Shown: positions 1-6,315, counted from the first letter of the stretch. The stretch is 6,713 nucleotides of DNA from JBCBWG01 sp039817205 (GCA_039817205.1 JBCBWG010000183.1:1-6713), one strand, 5' to 3'. Made by a program: numbers and translations. Notes: a model not told the origin generated them from the sequence alone.

Positions 1-14
1 CATGTGTCGTCGTC

Positions 15-212
15 TTACGCAGGCTTCGGGCTGGCAACGATTGCCGGATGGGTTTCACGATTGGCCTGTTTTGCTTCGCCCGAACCGCTGAACAAACTCC
101 CCAACATTTCGCGGAAGGCTTCCGACCGGGCCGCACGGCCCTTTTGGATGCCACGCTCGATTTCTGCGTGTGAAATGCGGGGGGCTTGGGGATTGCTCAT
201 GATCGACTTCAT
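15..212 (-). CDS. Small hypothetical protein, 65 aa
   Basis: I do not recognise this protein with confidence. The start at 212 is chosen because AGGAG lies 7 nt upstream (220-224). An ATG at 227 would put the ribosome binding site inside the gene, and one at 200 is too far from it. The gene ends with TAA at 15-17. The product is a short soluble protein with no signal peptide or membrane segment. Residues about 12-40 look like one long amphipathic helix rich in Glu, Arg and Lys, containing RAARSEAFREML. This is followed by a Gly/Ser hinge and a disordered tail ending in SPKPA. Short alphaproteobacterial proteins with a similar R-x2-R-x-E-A-F helical pattern are known but lack assigned function; that similarity is from memory. 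It is divergent from the LysR gene at 351 and could be a regulatory target of it. A good ribosome binding site and a candidate promoter support a real gene. Confidence 0.7.
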   Translation of the reverse strand: MKSIMSNPQAPRISHAEIERGIQKGRAARSEAFREMLGSLFSGSGEAKQANRETHPAIVASPKPA

Positions 213-226
213 TTTAATTCTCCTCA

Positions 227-298
227 TGTCATCGCGTTTGATGCGTCGCCGTTTCCTCGGCGTTGACGTGAAGATATGCTTGCCCTATCGCGATGACA
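227..298. repeat. 10-bp inverted repeat flanking the divergent promoters
   Basis: TGTCATCGCG at 227-236 is repeated in perfect inverted orientation as CGCGATGACA at 289-298. Arm centres are 62 bp apart, close to six helical turns. The right arm overlaps the -10 of the LysR promoter and the -35 of the opposing promoter, and partly contains an 8-bp palindrome, ATCGCGAT (287-294). The left arm lies just upstream of the ribosome binding site of the 65-aa gene. A plausible reading is a pair of operator half-sites, perhaps for the adjacent LysR protein, but that is inference. Confidence 0.5.
263..291 (+). promoter_or_regulatory. Candidate sigma70-type promoter for the LysR gene
   Basis: TTGACG (263-268, five of six to TTGACA) is followed by a 17-bp spacer and TATCGC (286-291, first three bases of TATAAT). 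Transcription would start near 298, leaving a leader of about 50 nt before the GTG at 351. Its -10 overlaps the -35 of the divergent promoter for the 65-aa gene, so the two probably cannot be occupied together. The call rests on the good -35 and the ideal spacing; the -10 is weak. Confidence 0.4.
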
Positions 299-299
299 A
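271..299 (-). promoter_or_regulatory. Candidate sigma70-type promoter for the 65-aa gene
   Basis: On the minus strand TTGTCA (294-299, one mismatch to TTGACA) is followed by a 17-bp spacer and TATCTT (271-276, four of six to TATAAT). Transcription would begin near 264, giving a leader of about 50 nt. A short hairpin (CGCCG/CGGCG, 247-262) lies in that leader. The promoter overlaps the opposing LysR promoter almost completely. It is found by eye only, and alphaproteobacterial -10 elements are degenerate. Confidence 0.4.
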
Positions 300-350
300 A
301 CGACCATTTCTCACCTGATGGTTTAGATAAATTAGGCCAAAGAGGTTGCC

Positions 351-1403
351 GTGAGCGAGCCGTTACCGCCGTTGAACGCGTTGCGGGCCTTTGAGGTCGC
401 AGCGCGCAATTTGAGCTTCAGCCGCGCCGCCGAAGAGCTGCACGTGACACCGGCTGCCCTCAGCCATCAAATCAAAGGGCTTGAGGACTTTCTCGGTGTG
501 AAGCTGTTCTTGCGGAAACCCCGTGCGATCGAACTGACCGATGCCGGGCGCACGCTTTACCCCGGTATCCACCAGGCGTTTGGCCAGTTCCGGCAGGCCG
601 TTCACAGCCTGGAGCGCATCCGCAACGACCGCGTGCTCGTGGTCTCGGCACCGCCGGGCTTCACGGCAAAATGGCTCGCGCCCCGACTGCACCGGTTCAT
701 GACCGCGAACCCCGAGATCGATGCGCGGATCTCATCGACCAGCGTGCTCGTGGAATTCGATGCAGCAGATGTCGACATCACAATCCGGAACAGCGCGACG
801 GGTGTGATGCCCGGGCTTCAGACCGAAAAGCTCGTCGACATCTGGACGATCCCGGTTGCGAGCCCGCGCCTCCTTGAAGAAATCGGCGGCATTGAAAAGC
901 CTGAGGATCTGTTGAAGACCACGCTTATTTTCGATGACTCGATGCGGCAGCTGCCGGGCGTGCCATACTGGAGCGAGTTCTTCGCCGAGCACGGGCTGCA
1001 CGACATAGAGATCCCGCGCCAGTTGCAGTTCAACAGTGCCGACCACGCGCTTGAAGCAGCCGTCGAAGGCGCGGGTGTCCTGCTCTGCTATCGGACGCTC
1101 GCCTATGACGACCTGCGCGTTGGCCGCCTCGTCAACCTGTTCGGCTCTCAAATGAAGGTCGAGCGCGCGTTCTGGCTGGTCTATCCCGAAGGCACGGGTG
1201 ACCGCCCAAAAGTGAAAGCGTTTCGGGACTGGTCGCGCGCAGAGTTCGACAAGATGATCCTCGACTGCGAGGCGGTTGGACGTGGACACTTCGCGGCCGG
1301 GCCAGCCGCTAAGCAGGCGCCTCCGAAATCGGCTGCGGCGCCTCAGGCGAAGGCCCGGCGGCGAACGAAAAGCTCTCGGACAGCATCAGAACAAGCCGAT
1401 TGA
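351..1403 (+). CDS. LysR-family transcriptional regulator, GcvA-like, with extended C-terminus
   Basis: This is a 350-residue LysR-type DNA-binding regulator of the GcvA subgroup. The N-terminal winged helix-turn-helix spans about residues 6-65, with the core SFSRAAEELHVTPAALSHQI at 22-41 followed by KGLEDFLGVKLFLR, typical of GcvA-like proteins. A periplasmic-binding-protein-like effector domain follows at about 94-300. The start is GTG at 351, preceded by AGAGG at 341-345; the N-terminus PLPPLNALRAFE fits the family. GcvA-type proteins are usually about 300 residues. This one has roughly 45 extra residues, Ala/Pro/Lys/Arg-rich and probably disordered, and the last 31 are encoded antisense to the 3' end of hemW. 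The ligand and regulon cannot be read from sequence. LysR proteins often control a divergent neighbour and themselves, making the 65-aa gene a candidate target. The similarity to GcvA does not establish control of glycine cleavage genes. Confidence 0.93.
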   Translation: MSEPLPPLNALRAFEVAARNLSFSRAAEELHVTPAALSHQIKGLEDFLGVKLFLRKPRAIELTDAGRTLYPGIHQAFGQFRQAVHSLERIRNDRVLVVSAPPGFTAKWLAPRLHRFMTANPEIDARISSTSVLVEFDAADVDITIRNSATGVMPGLQTEKLVDIWTIPVASPRLLEEIGGIEKPEDLLKTTLIFDDSMRQLPGVPYWSEFFAEHGLHDIEIPRQLQFNSADHALEAAVEGAGVLLCYRTLAYDDLRVGRLVNLFGSQMKVERAFWLVYPEGTGDRPKVKAFRDWSRAEFDKMILDCEAVGRGHFAAGPAAKQAPPKSAAAPQAKARRRTKSSRTASEQAD

Positions 1404-2556
1404 GGACGAAGCGGCCGTCGGGCGACGCCGCGATCCGACGGTTCCCAATGCGCTCAAGCAGGCCGTTGGCGAGGAGGTCGTCGATCACACCCTGAGCCGG
1501 AGACGCGCTCGTCTCATCTTTCAAGCGGACGAGATCGACACCTTCGGCCAACCGCAAGCCCATCAGCAGCATTTCGTCGGCGAGATCGGCTGCCTCCAAC
1601 GGCTCGGCTTCCGTGCGGCCGTGACCGGCGTGCGCAACACGCTTCAGCCATGTCTCGGGATGGCGCTCTGTTACGGTCGCGCGTCTTTGCCCGTCAATGA
1701 TGGGACGCCCGTGCGCGCCGGGACCAACGCCGACGTACTCGCCGTAGCGCCAGTAGAGCAAGTTATGACGGCTCTCCTCACCGGGGCGCGCGTGGTTCGA
1801 GATCTCATACAGCGGCAGCCCCGCAGCTGCACAGCGATCCCGCGTGAAGTCATAGAGCGCGTCTGCCATCTCGGGGTCCGGGATCGTGAGCTTTCCCGCG
1901 GCATGCAAGGTCTCAAAAGGCGTCCCAGGCTCGATTGTCAGCTGATACAGCGACAGGTGCCCGGCCGCCAATGCGAGCGCTTCATCAAGTTCCGGCCTCC
2001 ATTGCGCGACGGTCTGACCGGTGCGCGCGTAAATCAAATCGAACGAGACGCGATCGAAAACACGATTGGCAATGGCAACGGCCGCTCTCGCCTCGTCGGC
2101 CGAATGAAGGCGGCCAAGCGCCTTCAGATCGCGGTCGTTGAGCGATTGCACCCCGAGGGACACGCGATTGACACCGCAGGCCCGGTAGTCGCGAAAACGG
2201 TCGGCCTCAACGCTGGTGGGGTTCGCCTCAAGCGTGATCTCAGCGTCAGGGGCAACAGACCAGTTGGCGGCGATTTCGGAGAGGATGGCCTCGACGGTCG
2301 CGGCTGGCATCAACGACGGCGTGCCACCCCCGAAGAAAATACTGTCGACGGTTCGCGGTCCTGTCTCAGCAGCGGCTGAACGGATCTCAGCAACGAACGC
2401 ATCGCGAAACGCGTCTTGGTCGACGCCGCTGTGCCGAACGTGCGAGTTGAAATCGCAGTACGGGCATTTGGCAGCGCAAAACGGCCAGTGCACGTAAACA
2501 CCAAAGCCTGCGCTCGACGGGTTTGTTCGGGACCGGTTGGCCAAAGCTCTTATCAT
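1309..2556 (-). CDS. hemW: HemW, heme-binding radical SAM protein (HemN-like)
   Basis: HemW is a radical SAM protein that binds heme and is thought to deliver it to target proteins; it was formerly annotated as oxygen-independent coproporphyrinogen III oxidase. Numbering from the ATG at 2556 (415 residues), the iron-sulfur cysteines are C27, C31 and C34 in CAAKCPYCDF. GGGTPS follows at about 76-81, and the HemW-type HNLLYW motif is at 264-269, followed by GEYVGVGPGAHG. True HemN has CxxxCxxCxC; here the last Cys is absent, which favours HemW. No strong ribosome binding site precedes this ATG. A GTG at 2643 in the same frame would add 29 residues, but the first codons would come from a 15-bp tandem repeat, so I prefer the ATG. 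The last 31 codons overlap the LysR gene antisense; the Pro/Ala-rich tail after NRLVLML appears to be an extension beyond the usual family end. It lies downstream of rdgB. Confidence 0.93.
   Translation of the reverse strand: MIRALANRSRTNPSSAGFGVYVHWPFCAAKCPYCDFNSHVRHSGVDQDAFRDAFVAEIRSAAAETGPRTVDSIFFGGGTPSLMPAATVEAILSEIAANWSVAPDAEITLEANPTSVEADRFRDYRACGVNRVSLGVQSLNDRDLKALGRLHSADEARAAVAIANRVFDRVSFDLIYARTGQTVAQWRPELDEALALAAGHLSLYQLTIEPGTPFETLHAAGKLTIPDPEMADALYDFTRDRCAAAGLPLYEISNHARPGEESRHNLLYWRYGEYVGVGPGAHGRPIIDGQRRATVTERHPETWLKRVAHAGHGRTEAEPLEAADLADEMLLMGLRLAEGVDLVRLKDETSASPAQGVIDDLLANGLLERIGNRRIAASPDGRFVLNRLVLMLSESFSFAAGPSPEAPQPISEAPA
1315..1343. other. Imperfect hairpin in the convergent gene overlap
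   Basis: AGGCGCC (1315-1321) pairs with GGCGCCT (1337-1343), and an inner CCGA/TCGG (1323-1326 with 1329-1332) can extend the structure. It lies within the 95 bp shared by the LysR and hemW 3' ends. There is no T-tract on either side, so it does not look like a standard intrinsic terminator. It might slow converging polymerases or protect transcript ends. It may equally be a by-product of GC-rich coding sequence. Confidence 0.3.
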
Positions 2557-2619
2557 CCAGCGCGTTTGTTGTGATCGTTCGCCGATGCCAGTTTTGAGAG
2601 CCGATCGATTGGCGGAGCC

Positions 2620-2701
2620 GCGGACCACTTGGCTGCGGACCACTGGGCCGCGGACTACTGGGCCGCGGACTACTGGGCCGTGAACTACTGGGCCGCAGAC
2701 C
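2620..2701. repeat. 15-bp tandem repeat, about 5.5 copies
   Basis: The unit is GCGGACTACTGGGCC. Copies start at 2620, 2635, 2650, 2665 and 2680, with a partial copy (GCAGACC) at 2695-2701. Units 3 and 4 are identical; units 1 and 2 have CCAC in place of CTAC, unit 1 also has TTGGCT, and unit 5 begins GTGAAC. Each unit contains the self-complementary GGCC, and the junctions form CCGCGG, so the array can fold. It begins inside the end of rdgB, whose TAG at 2685-2687 is built from unit 5, and fills most of the rdgB-hemW gap. The phase stays open in the hemW frame. Confidence 0.9.
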
Positions 2702-3314
2702 TCAAGCAGGCATCGACAAATTGTACGAAAGCGCGCGCGCGATGGCTCATGGCGTGCTTCGCCGCAGGCTCCATCTCGCCAAACGTCTGATCGAAGCCCT
2801 CGGGCACAAACATCGGGTCATAGCCGAAACCCTTGTCTCCGCGCGGCGGCCAAACGAGCGTTCCGTTGATGCGCGCTTCGAACACCATCGGTTCCTGCTC
2901 GGGTCTCGCAAGGCAAAGCGCGCAAGTGAAGTTCGCAGCCGGTCCCGGCTTCGACCACCCATGACGCGCCGTGATTTCCTCGGCGACCTTCTTCATCCCG
3001 ATCGCGAAATCCTTGGTCGGGCCAGCCCAGCGTGCGGAATAAATGCCCGGTGCGCCGCCAAGACACGCGACCTCCAAACCGCTGTCGTCCGAGAGCGCCG
3101 CATGCCCGGACGCATCGGCCGCTGCCTGCGCCTTAAGGATCGCATTGCCGCTAAAGGTCGGCTCCGTTTCTTCAGGCTCGGGCAAACCAAGCGTTCCAGC
3201 CGAAACAGCGGTCAGGCCGAACGGCGCAATCAGGTCGTTGATCTCGCGGACTTTGCCCTGGTTGTGGCTCGCAACCACAAGCGTATCGCCAGCGTTCAGG
3301 ATCGGATTGCCCAC
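2685..3314 (-). CDS. rdgB: RdgB/HAM1-type dITP/XTP pyrophosphatase
   Basis: The product hydrolyses non-canonical purine nucleoside triphosphates (dITP, ITP, XTP) to monophosphates, keeping deaminated purines out of DNA and RNA. The 209-residue protein carries the family signatures: the nucleotide-binding SHNQGK at 16-21, ETEPTFSGNAILKA near 49-62, the acidic SDDSGL at 75-80, PGIYSARWAG at 89-98, FGYDP at 163-167, and SHRARA at 190-195. Length is normal for the family (about 200). The start is GTG at 3314, sharing its first G with the TAG of rph (TAGTG), with GGTGA a few bases upstream; this argues for translational coupling. The stop codon lies within the fifth copy of the 15-bp repeat, so the last residues (SAAQ) derive from or border repeat sequence. 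It forms an operon-like cluster with rph upstream and hemW downstream. Confidence 0.95.
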   Translation of the reverse strand: MGNPILNAGDTLVVASHNQGKVREINDLIAPFGLTAVSAGTLGLPEPEETEPTFSGNAILKAQAAADASGHAALSDDSGLEVACLGGAPGIYSARWAGPTKDFAIGMKKVAEEITARHGWSKPGPAANFTCALCLARPEQEPMVFEARINGTLVWPPRGDKGFGYDPMFVPEGFDQTFGEMEPAAKHAMSHRARAFVQFVDACLRSAAQ

Positions 3315-4027
3315 TAGGTCACCGCCAGCTTTTGCAGGTTGACCAGTTCGCCAATACCCTTCTCGGCAAGCGTCAACAACTCATCGAATTGCGCGCGGCT
3401 GAATGGGTCGCCCTCGGCCGTTCCCTGCACCTCGACCAAACCGCCCTTGCCGGTCATGACAAAGTTAGAATCCGCCCCAGCGTTTGAGTCTTCTGCATAG
3501 TCAAGATCGAGGACGGACGTGCCTTGATAGATGCCGCAGGAGATGGCTGCGACGTGATCTTTCAGAACACTCTCGCGAACCATGTCGCGCGCTTTCATCC
3601 ACTCGATGCAATCGTAGAGCGCCACCCAAGCGCCAGTGATCGAGGCTGTTCGCGTGCCGCCGTCGGCTTGAATGACGTCGCAGTCCACGGTGATCTGCCG
3701 TTCGCCTAGCTTCGCCAGGTCCACAACCGCCCTCAGCGAGCGTCCGATCAGCCGCTGGATTTCGTGCGTGCGGCCGCCGATCTTGCCGGACGACGCCTCA
3801 CGACGGTTCCGGTCCGTCGTCGCGCGCGGCAACATCCCGTACTCCGCCGTCACCCAGCCGCGACCACGCCCCTTAAGCCAAGGCGGAACGCGTTCTTCGA
3901 GACTTGCGGTGCAGAGAACATGGGTCTTGCCAAATTTAATCAGGCAGGAGCCTTCCGCGTGTATGGATGTGTTTCGGACAAATTCGACGCGGCGCATCTC
4001 GGATGGCTCGCGATTGGACGGTCTCAT
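3314..4027 (-). CDS. rph: Ribonuclease PH
   Basis: RNase PH is a phosphate-dependent 3'-5' exoribonuclease that trims tRNA 3' ends and releases nucleoside diphosphates; the family acts as a hexameric ring in the cytoplasm. The 237-residue length is standard. Visible signatures are GRGRGWVTAEYGMLPRAT (53-70), the phosphate-binding R86 within GGRTHEIQRLIGRSLRAV, DCDVIQADGGTRTASITGA (116-133) with R126 of the GTRT loop, and the acidic pair D180 and D186 in DYAEDSNAGADSNFV, which correspond to the metal-binding aspartates of the family. All catalytic residues appear intact. The ATG at 4027 is preceded by AGGA about 10 nt upstream. It is the first gene of the minus-strand cluster, ending one base into rdgB, and is divergent from hrcA. 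Confidence 0.97.
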   Translation of the reverse strand: MRPSNREPSEMRRVEFVRNTSIHAEGSCLIKFGKTHVLCTASLEERVPPWLKGRGRGWVTAEYGMLPRATTDRNRREASSGKIGGRTHEIQRLIGRSLRAVVDLAKLGERQITVDCDVIQADGGTRTASITGAWVALYDCIEWMKARDMVRESVLKDHVAAISCGIYQGTSVLDLDYAEDSNAGADSNFVMTGKGGLVEVQGTAEGDPFSRAQFDELLTLAEKGIGELVNLQKLAVT

Positions 4028-4389
4028 GGGATTTCGTTCCTGCTCGGGTTGTGCCGGTTGCGCCGCTGTTGGGTGCGGGACCGACGGCTCTTCAGCGGCT
4101 TTGCGATCGAACGGGGCTCACGACAGATGGCGCAAGACGTAAAGCCAAACGGCCTTCAATCGCTTTCGGCGAATGCCGATGCCGCAACCCCTTGAAATTC
4201 GGCCCTGGGTGTATGGGAGCGCGCGACCATCTGCAAGCGCGCAAACGACCTCGTTGATGGCTCGCCGAATTGACCTCCAAGCCCGACGACCACACACTGA
4301 AGGGCTGTGATTGCGCGCCTGACGCCGCACAAGACTGCTGACGCCGAGATCTATCGACGCTAACGACGAGCGATGTGCGACCTAAAACG
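4028..4389. promoter_or_regulatory. Divergent rph-hrcA intergenic region
   Basis: This gap of about 360 bp contains no gene I can support. It must hold the rph promoter (minus) and the hrcA promoter (plus). Toward hrcA, TTGACC (4270-4275) with a 17-bp spacer and CACACT (4293-4298) is a weak sigma70-like candidate. CTTGAA (4191-4196) followed 15 bp later by TATGGG is a poorer heat-shock-sigma-like candidate. No convincing rph promoter was found by eye. There is no CIRCE inverted repeat (TTAGCACTC-N9-GAGTGCTAA). Confidence 0.4.
4270..4298 (+). promoter_or_regulatory. Weak candidate promoter for hrcA
   Basis: TTGACC matches the -35 consensus at five of six positions. After a 17-bp spacer, CACACT matches the -10 at only three of six. 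It would give a leader of roughly 85 nt before the hrcA ATG at 4390. The evidence is limited to spacing and the -35. Confidence 0.25.
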
Positions 4390-5448
4390 ATGTCCAACGT
4401 GTTCAATCAGCCCCAAATGCTGACCGACCGGTCGCGCGAGATCCTACGTCAGATCGTGGAGACCTATCTCTCAACGGGCGAACCGGTCGGCTCGCGAAAC
4501 CTGGCGCGTGAACTGCCGATGACTTTGTCACCCGCATCGGTCCGAAACGTGATGTCGGATCTCGAACATCTCGGATTGATTTATGCGCCGCACACATCGG
4601 CCGGCCGCCTGCCAACACAACGCGGTCTTCGGCTGTTCGTCGATGGTTTGCTCGAGGTCGGAAGCCTGACCGAAGACGAGCGCCGTCAGATCGAAGGACA
4701 AATGCAGCCGGATGCGCACCGGACGACCGAACAGCTTCTGAACGAAGCGGGCGAAGTCATCTCTGGGCTCTCACAGTGCGCCGGCGTGGTCCTGACCGAC
4801 AAACAGGTCAACGCGCTCCTGCACATCGAGTTTGTTCCGCTCGCACCGGACCGTGCTCTTGTCGTCCTCGTGGGCGAAAACGGTAGCGTCGAGAACCGGG
4901 TCATGGACTTGCCCTCAGGTCTCCCGGCATCGGCACTCACGGAAGCGTCGAACTATCTCAATGCCCACGCCCGGGGCAAATCCCTCGATGAAGCGCGGCG
5001 ACATATCGAGAGCGAGCTGGCGGAGCAGCGCGCGGAGCTTGATCTGCTGACGCGTAAGGTCATCGAGAACGGTCTCGCCGAATGGTCGGGCGCACTTGAT
5101 GACCGCAAAAGCCTGATCGTCCGCGGACAATCCAACCTCCTGAGCGACGTTCGGGCGCGCGATGATCTCGATCGGATCAAAATGCTGTTCGATGACCTCG
5201 AGGCCAAGAGAGATCTCGTGCAGCTCCTCGGCAATTCCGAGACAGCTGATGGCGTCCGGATCTTCATCGGCTCCGAGAACAAGCTCTTTTCGTTGTCGGG
5301 TTCATCGCTCGTGGTCGCCCCCTTCAAGGACCAGTCGCACAACGTTGTCGGCGTCCTCGGCGTCATCGGGCCGACCCGTCTCAATTACGCACGGATCATC
5401 CCCATGGTCGACTTCACGGCCAAGGTCATCTCCCGGCTCATCACTTGA
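4390..5448 (+). CDS. hrcA: HrcA, heat-inducible transcription repressor
   Basis: HrcA represses class I heat-shock genes by binding CIRCE operators, and its active fold depends on GroEL. Numbering from the ATG at 4390 (352 residues), the N-terminal winged helix includes LTDRSREILRQIVETYL and the family-diagnostic stretch SPASVRNVMSDLEHLGLI (about 47-64), then PHTSAGRLPTQRGLR with FVDGLLEV. A GAF-like regulatory domain follows, with SNLLSDVRA in the middle. The conserved C-terminus (last 64 residues) runs from VRIFIGSEN through VVGVLGVIGPTRLNYARIIP. An in-frame GTG at 4375 would add five residues (MRPKT). Neither start has a good ribosome binding site; the ATG gives an N-terminus of the usual length. 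It is divergent from rph and 81 bp upstream of grpE, a common alphaproteobacterial order. The protein looks intact. Confidence 0.95.
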   Translation: MSNVFNQPQMLTDRSREILRQIVETYLSTGEPVGSRNLARELPMTLSPASVRNVMSDLEHLGLIYAPHTSAGRLPTQRGLRLFVDGLLEVGSLTEDERRQIEGQMQPDAHRTTEQLLNEAGEVISGLSQCAGVVLTDKQVNALLHIEFVPLAPDRALVVLVGENGSVENRVMDLPSGLPASALTEASNYLNAHARGKSLDEARRHIESELAEQRAELDLLTRKVIENGLAEWSGALDDRKSLIVRGQSNLLSDVRARDDLDRIKMLFDDLEAKRDLVQLLGNSETADGVRIFIGSENKLFSLSGSSLVVAPFKDQSHNVVGVLGVIGPTRLNYARIIPMVDFTAKVISRLIT

Positions 5449-5485
5449 TTTTTGCCAAGCACCGGCAGATATCGAGCCCGAACAT

Positions 5486-5501
5486 GCGGCAGTCGTGCCG
5501 C
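5486..5501 (+). other. Small hairpin in the hrcA-grpE gap
   Basis: GCGGCA (5486-5491) and TGCCGC (5496-5501) form a perfect 6-bp stem with a GTCG loop, about 28 nt upstream of the grpE ATG. No T-tract follows, so it is not a normal terminator. It could influence grpE translation or transcript processing. A loose promoter-like sequence (CTTGAT at 5444-5449, GATATC at 5468-5473) sits just upstream, overlapping the hrcA stop, but is too weak to call. Confidence 0.3.
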
Positions 5502-5529
5502 GGCGAACAGTTTACAGAAAATGGTCATT

Positions 5530-6282
5530 ATGAGCGGACAATCCCACCCAGAGCAGTCAGACCCAAAGCATGCCGAGATCGATCCGGCAGCGGAGGAGGC
5601 GACGGACGCTCAGGCTCAGGAGAACACGCCCCCTGACGGCGAGGCGAGCGCGGCCGGCGCCAGCCAGGAGCCGATTACAGAAGCGCAACTGATCGCGGAA
5701 CTTGAGACCGAGCGCCTGCGCCAGGAAACCGAAATCGGCGAGTTGAAAGATCAGGTCTTGCGCGCGCACGCCGAGATGCAAAACGTGCGCCGCCGCACGG
5801 AAAAAGAGAAGGCCGACGCATCGAAATACGCGATCTCGAAGTTCGCGATGGACGTCGTAACAATTGCCGACAACTTGCAACGGGCGATGGATGCCGCCGG
5901 CAAGCCGACCGATCTCGGCGAGGATGTCAAAGGCATGTACGAAGGGATCGCGCTAACAGCGCAGGACCTCGAAAAGACGCTTGCCAAGAACAACGTTGTT
6001 CGGATCCCGGCGCTTGGGTCCCTATTTGATCCGCACCTTCATCAAGCGATGATGGAGCAGCCGGACCCATCCAAACCGTCCGGGACAATCCTCCAGGTTT
6101 TCCAGGAGGGGTATCGAATTGGGGAACGTGTGCTGCGACCATCCATGGTCGTCGTCGCGCGCGGTGGCCCAAAGCCTGTCAAAGTCGCACCCACCAGCAG
6201 CGACGAGCCCGACACCAACGCTGATTCGGAAGACCCGGCGCCGATTACCCCAGACGACGATCCGACGCAGTCAACCAATTGA
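5530..6282 (+). CDS. grpE: GrpE, nucleotide-exchange factor for DnaK
   Basis: GrpE releases ADP from DnaK and acts as a dimer in the DnaK-DnaJ chaperone cycle. Numbering from the ATG at 5530 (250 residues), an acidic, disordered N-terminus (about 1-48) leads into a long coiled-coil helix (about 50-100, containing LRAHAEMQNVRRRTEKEK). The C-terminal beta domain carries the GrpE signature: FDPHLHQAM (166-174), then GYRIGERVLRPSMVVVARG (194-212). An acidic tail of about 27 residues ends the protein, making it longer than E. coli GrpE (197). ATGs at 5521 and 5530 are both possible; neither has a strong ribosome binding site, and MSGQSHPEQ resembles usual GrpE beginnings. The frame is open to 5452, but those residues do not look like GrpE. 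It probably shares transcription with hrcA; dnaK is not in the window. Confidence 0.95.
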   Translation: MSGQSHPEQSDPKHAEIDPAAEEATDAQAQENTPPDGEASAAGASQEPITEAQLIAELETERLRQETEIGELKDQVLRAHAEMQNVRRRTEKEKADASKYAISKFAMDVVTIADNLQRAMDAAGKPTDLGEDVKGMYEGIALTAQDLEKTLAKNNVVRIPALGSLFDPHLHQAMMEQPDPSKPSGTILQVFQEGYRIGERVLRPSMVVVARGGPKPVKVAPTSSDEPDTNADSEDPAPITPDDDPTQSTN

Positions 6283-6298
6283 CTTATCAGGCGATTTT

Positions 6299-6315
6299 AG
6301 CGGCGCAGCCGTTTT
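6299..6315 (+). terminator. Possible weak terminator after grpE
   Basis: AGCGGC (6299-6304) can pair with GCCGTT (6308-6313, including one G-U pair) around a GCA loop, and TTTT occupies 6312-6315. It lies 17 nt after the grpE stop. The stem and T-tract are short, so read-through into the downstream small gene is likely. Confidence 0.35.

Noticed and set aside
1276..2379. A 367-codon open frame on the plus strand antisense to hemW
   Set aside because: It lies opposite a gene with clear HemW motifs, has no family resemblance, and its length is explained by GC-rich codon use on the other strand.
2891..4049. Exact 14-bp repeat GTTCCTGCTCGGGT at 2891-2904 and 4036-4049
   Set aside because: One lies inside rdgB and the other just upstream of rph, with no shared function apparent. 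A single 14-bp match in a GC-rich window of this size is plausible by chance.
4191..4217. CTTGAA-N15-TATGGG as a heat-shock sigma promoter for hrcA
   Set aside because: The -35 is attractive, but the -10 lacks the expected CYTAT context and the spacing does not fit the alphaproteobacterial RpoH consensus as I know it.
4341..4363. GACGC...GACGCTAA near 4341-4363, resembling half of a CIRCE element
   Set aside because: Only five to six bases match the right half-site, and the left half is a direct, not an inverted, repeat.
4092..4406. A 104-codon minus-strand frame in the rph-hrcA gap
   Set aside because: It overlaps the hrcA start, shows no recognisable composition or motif, and has no ribosome binding site.
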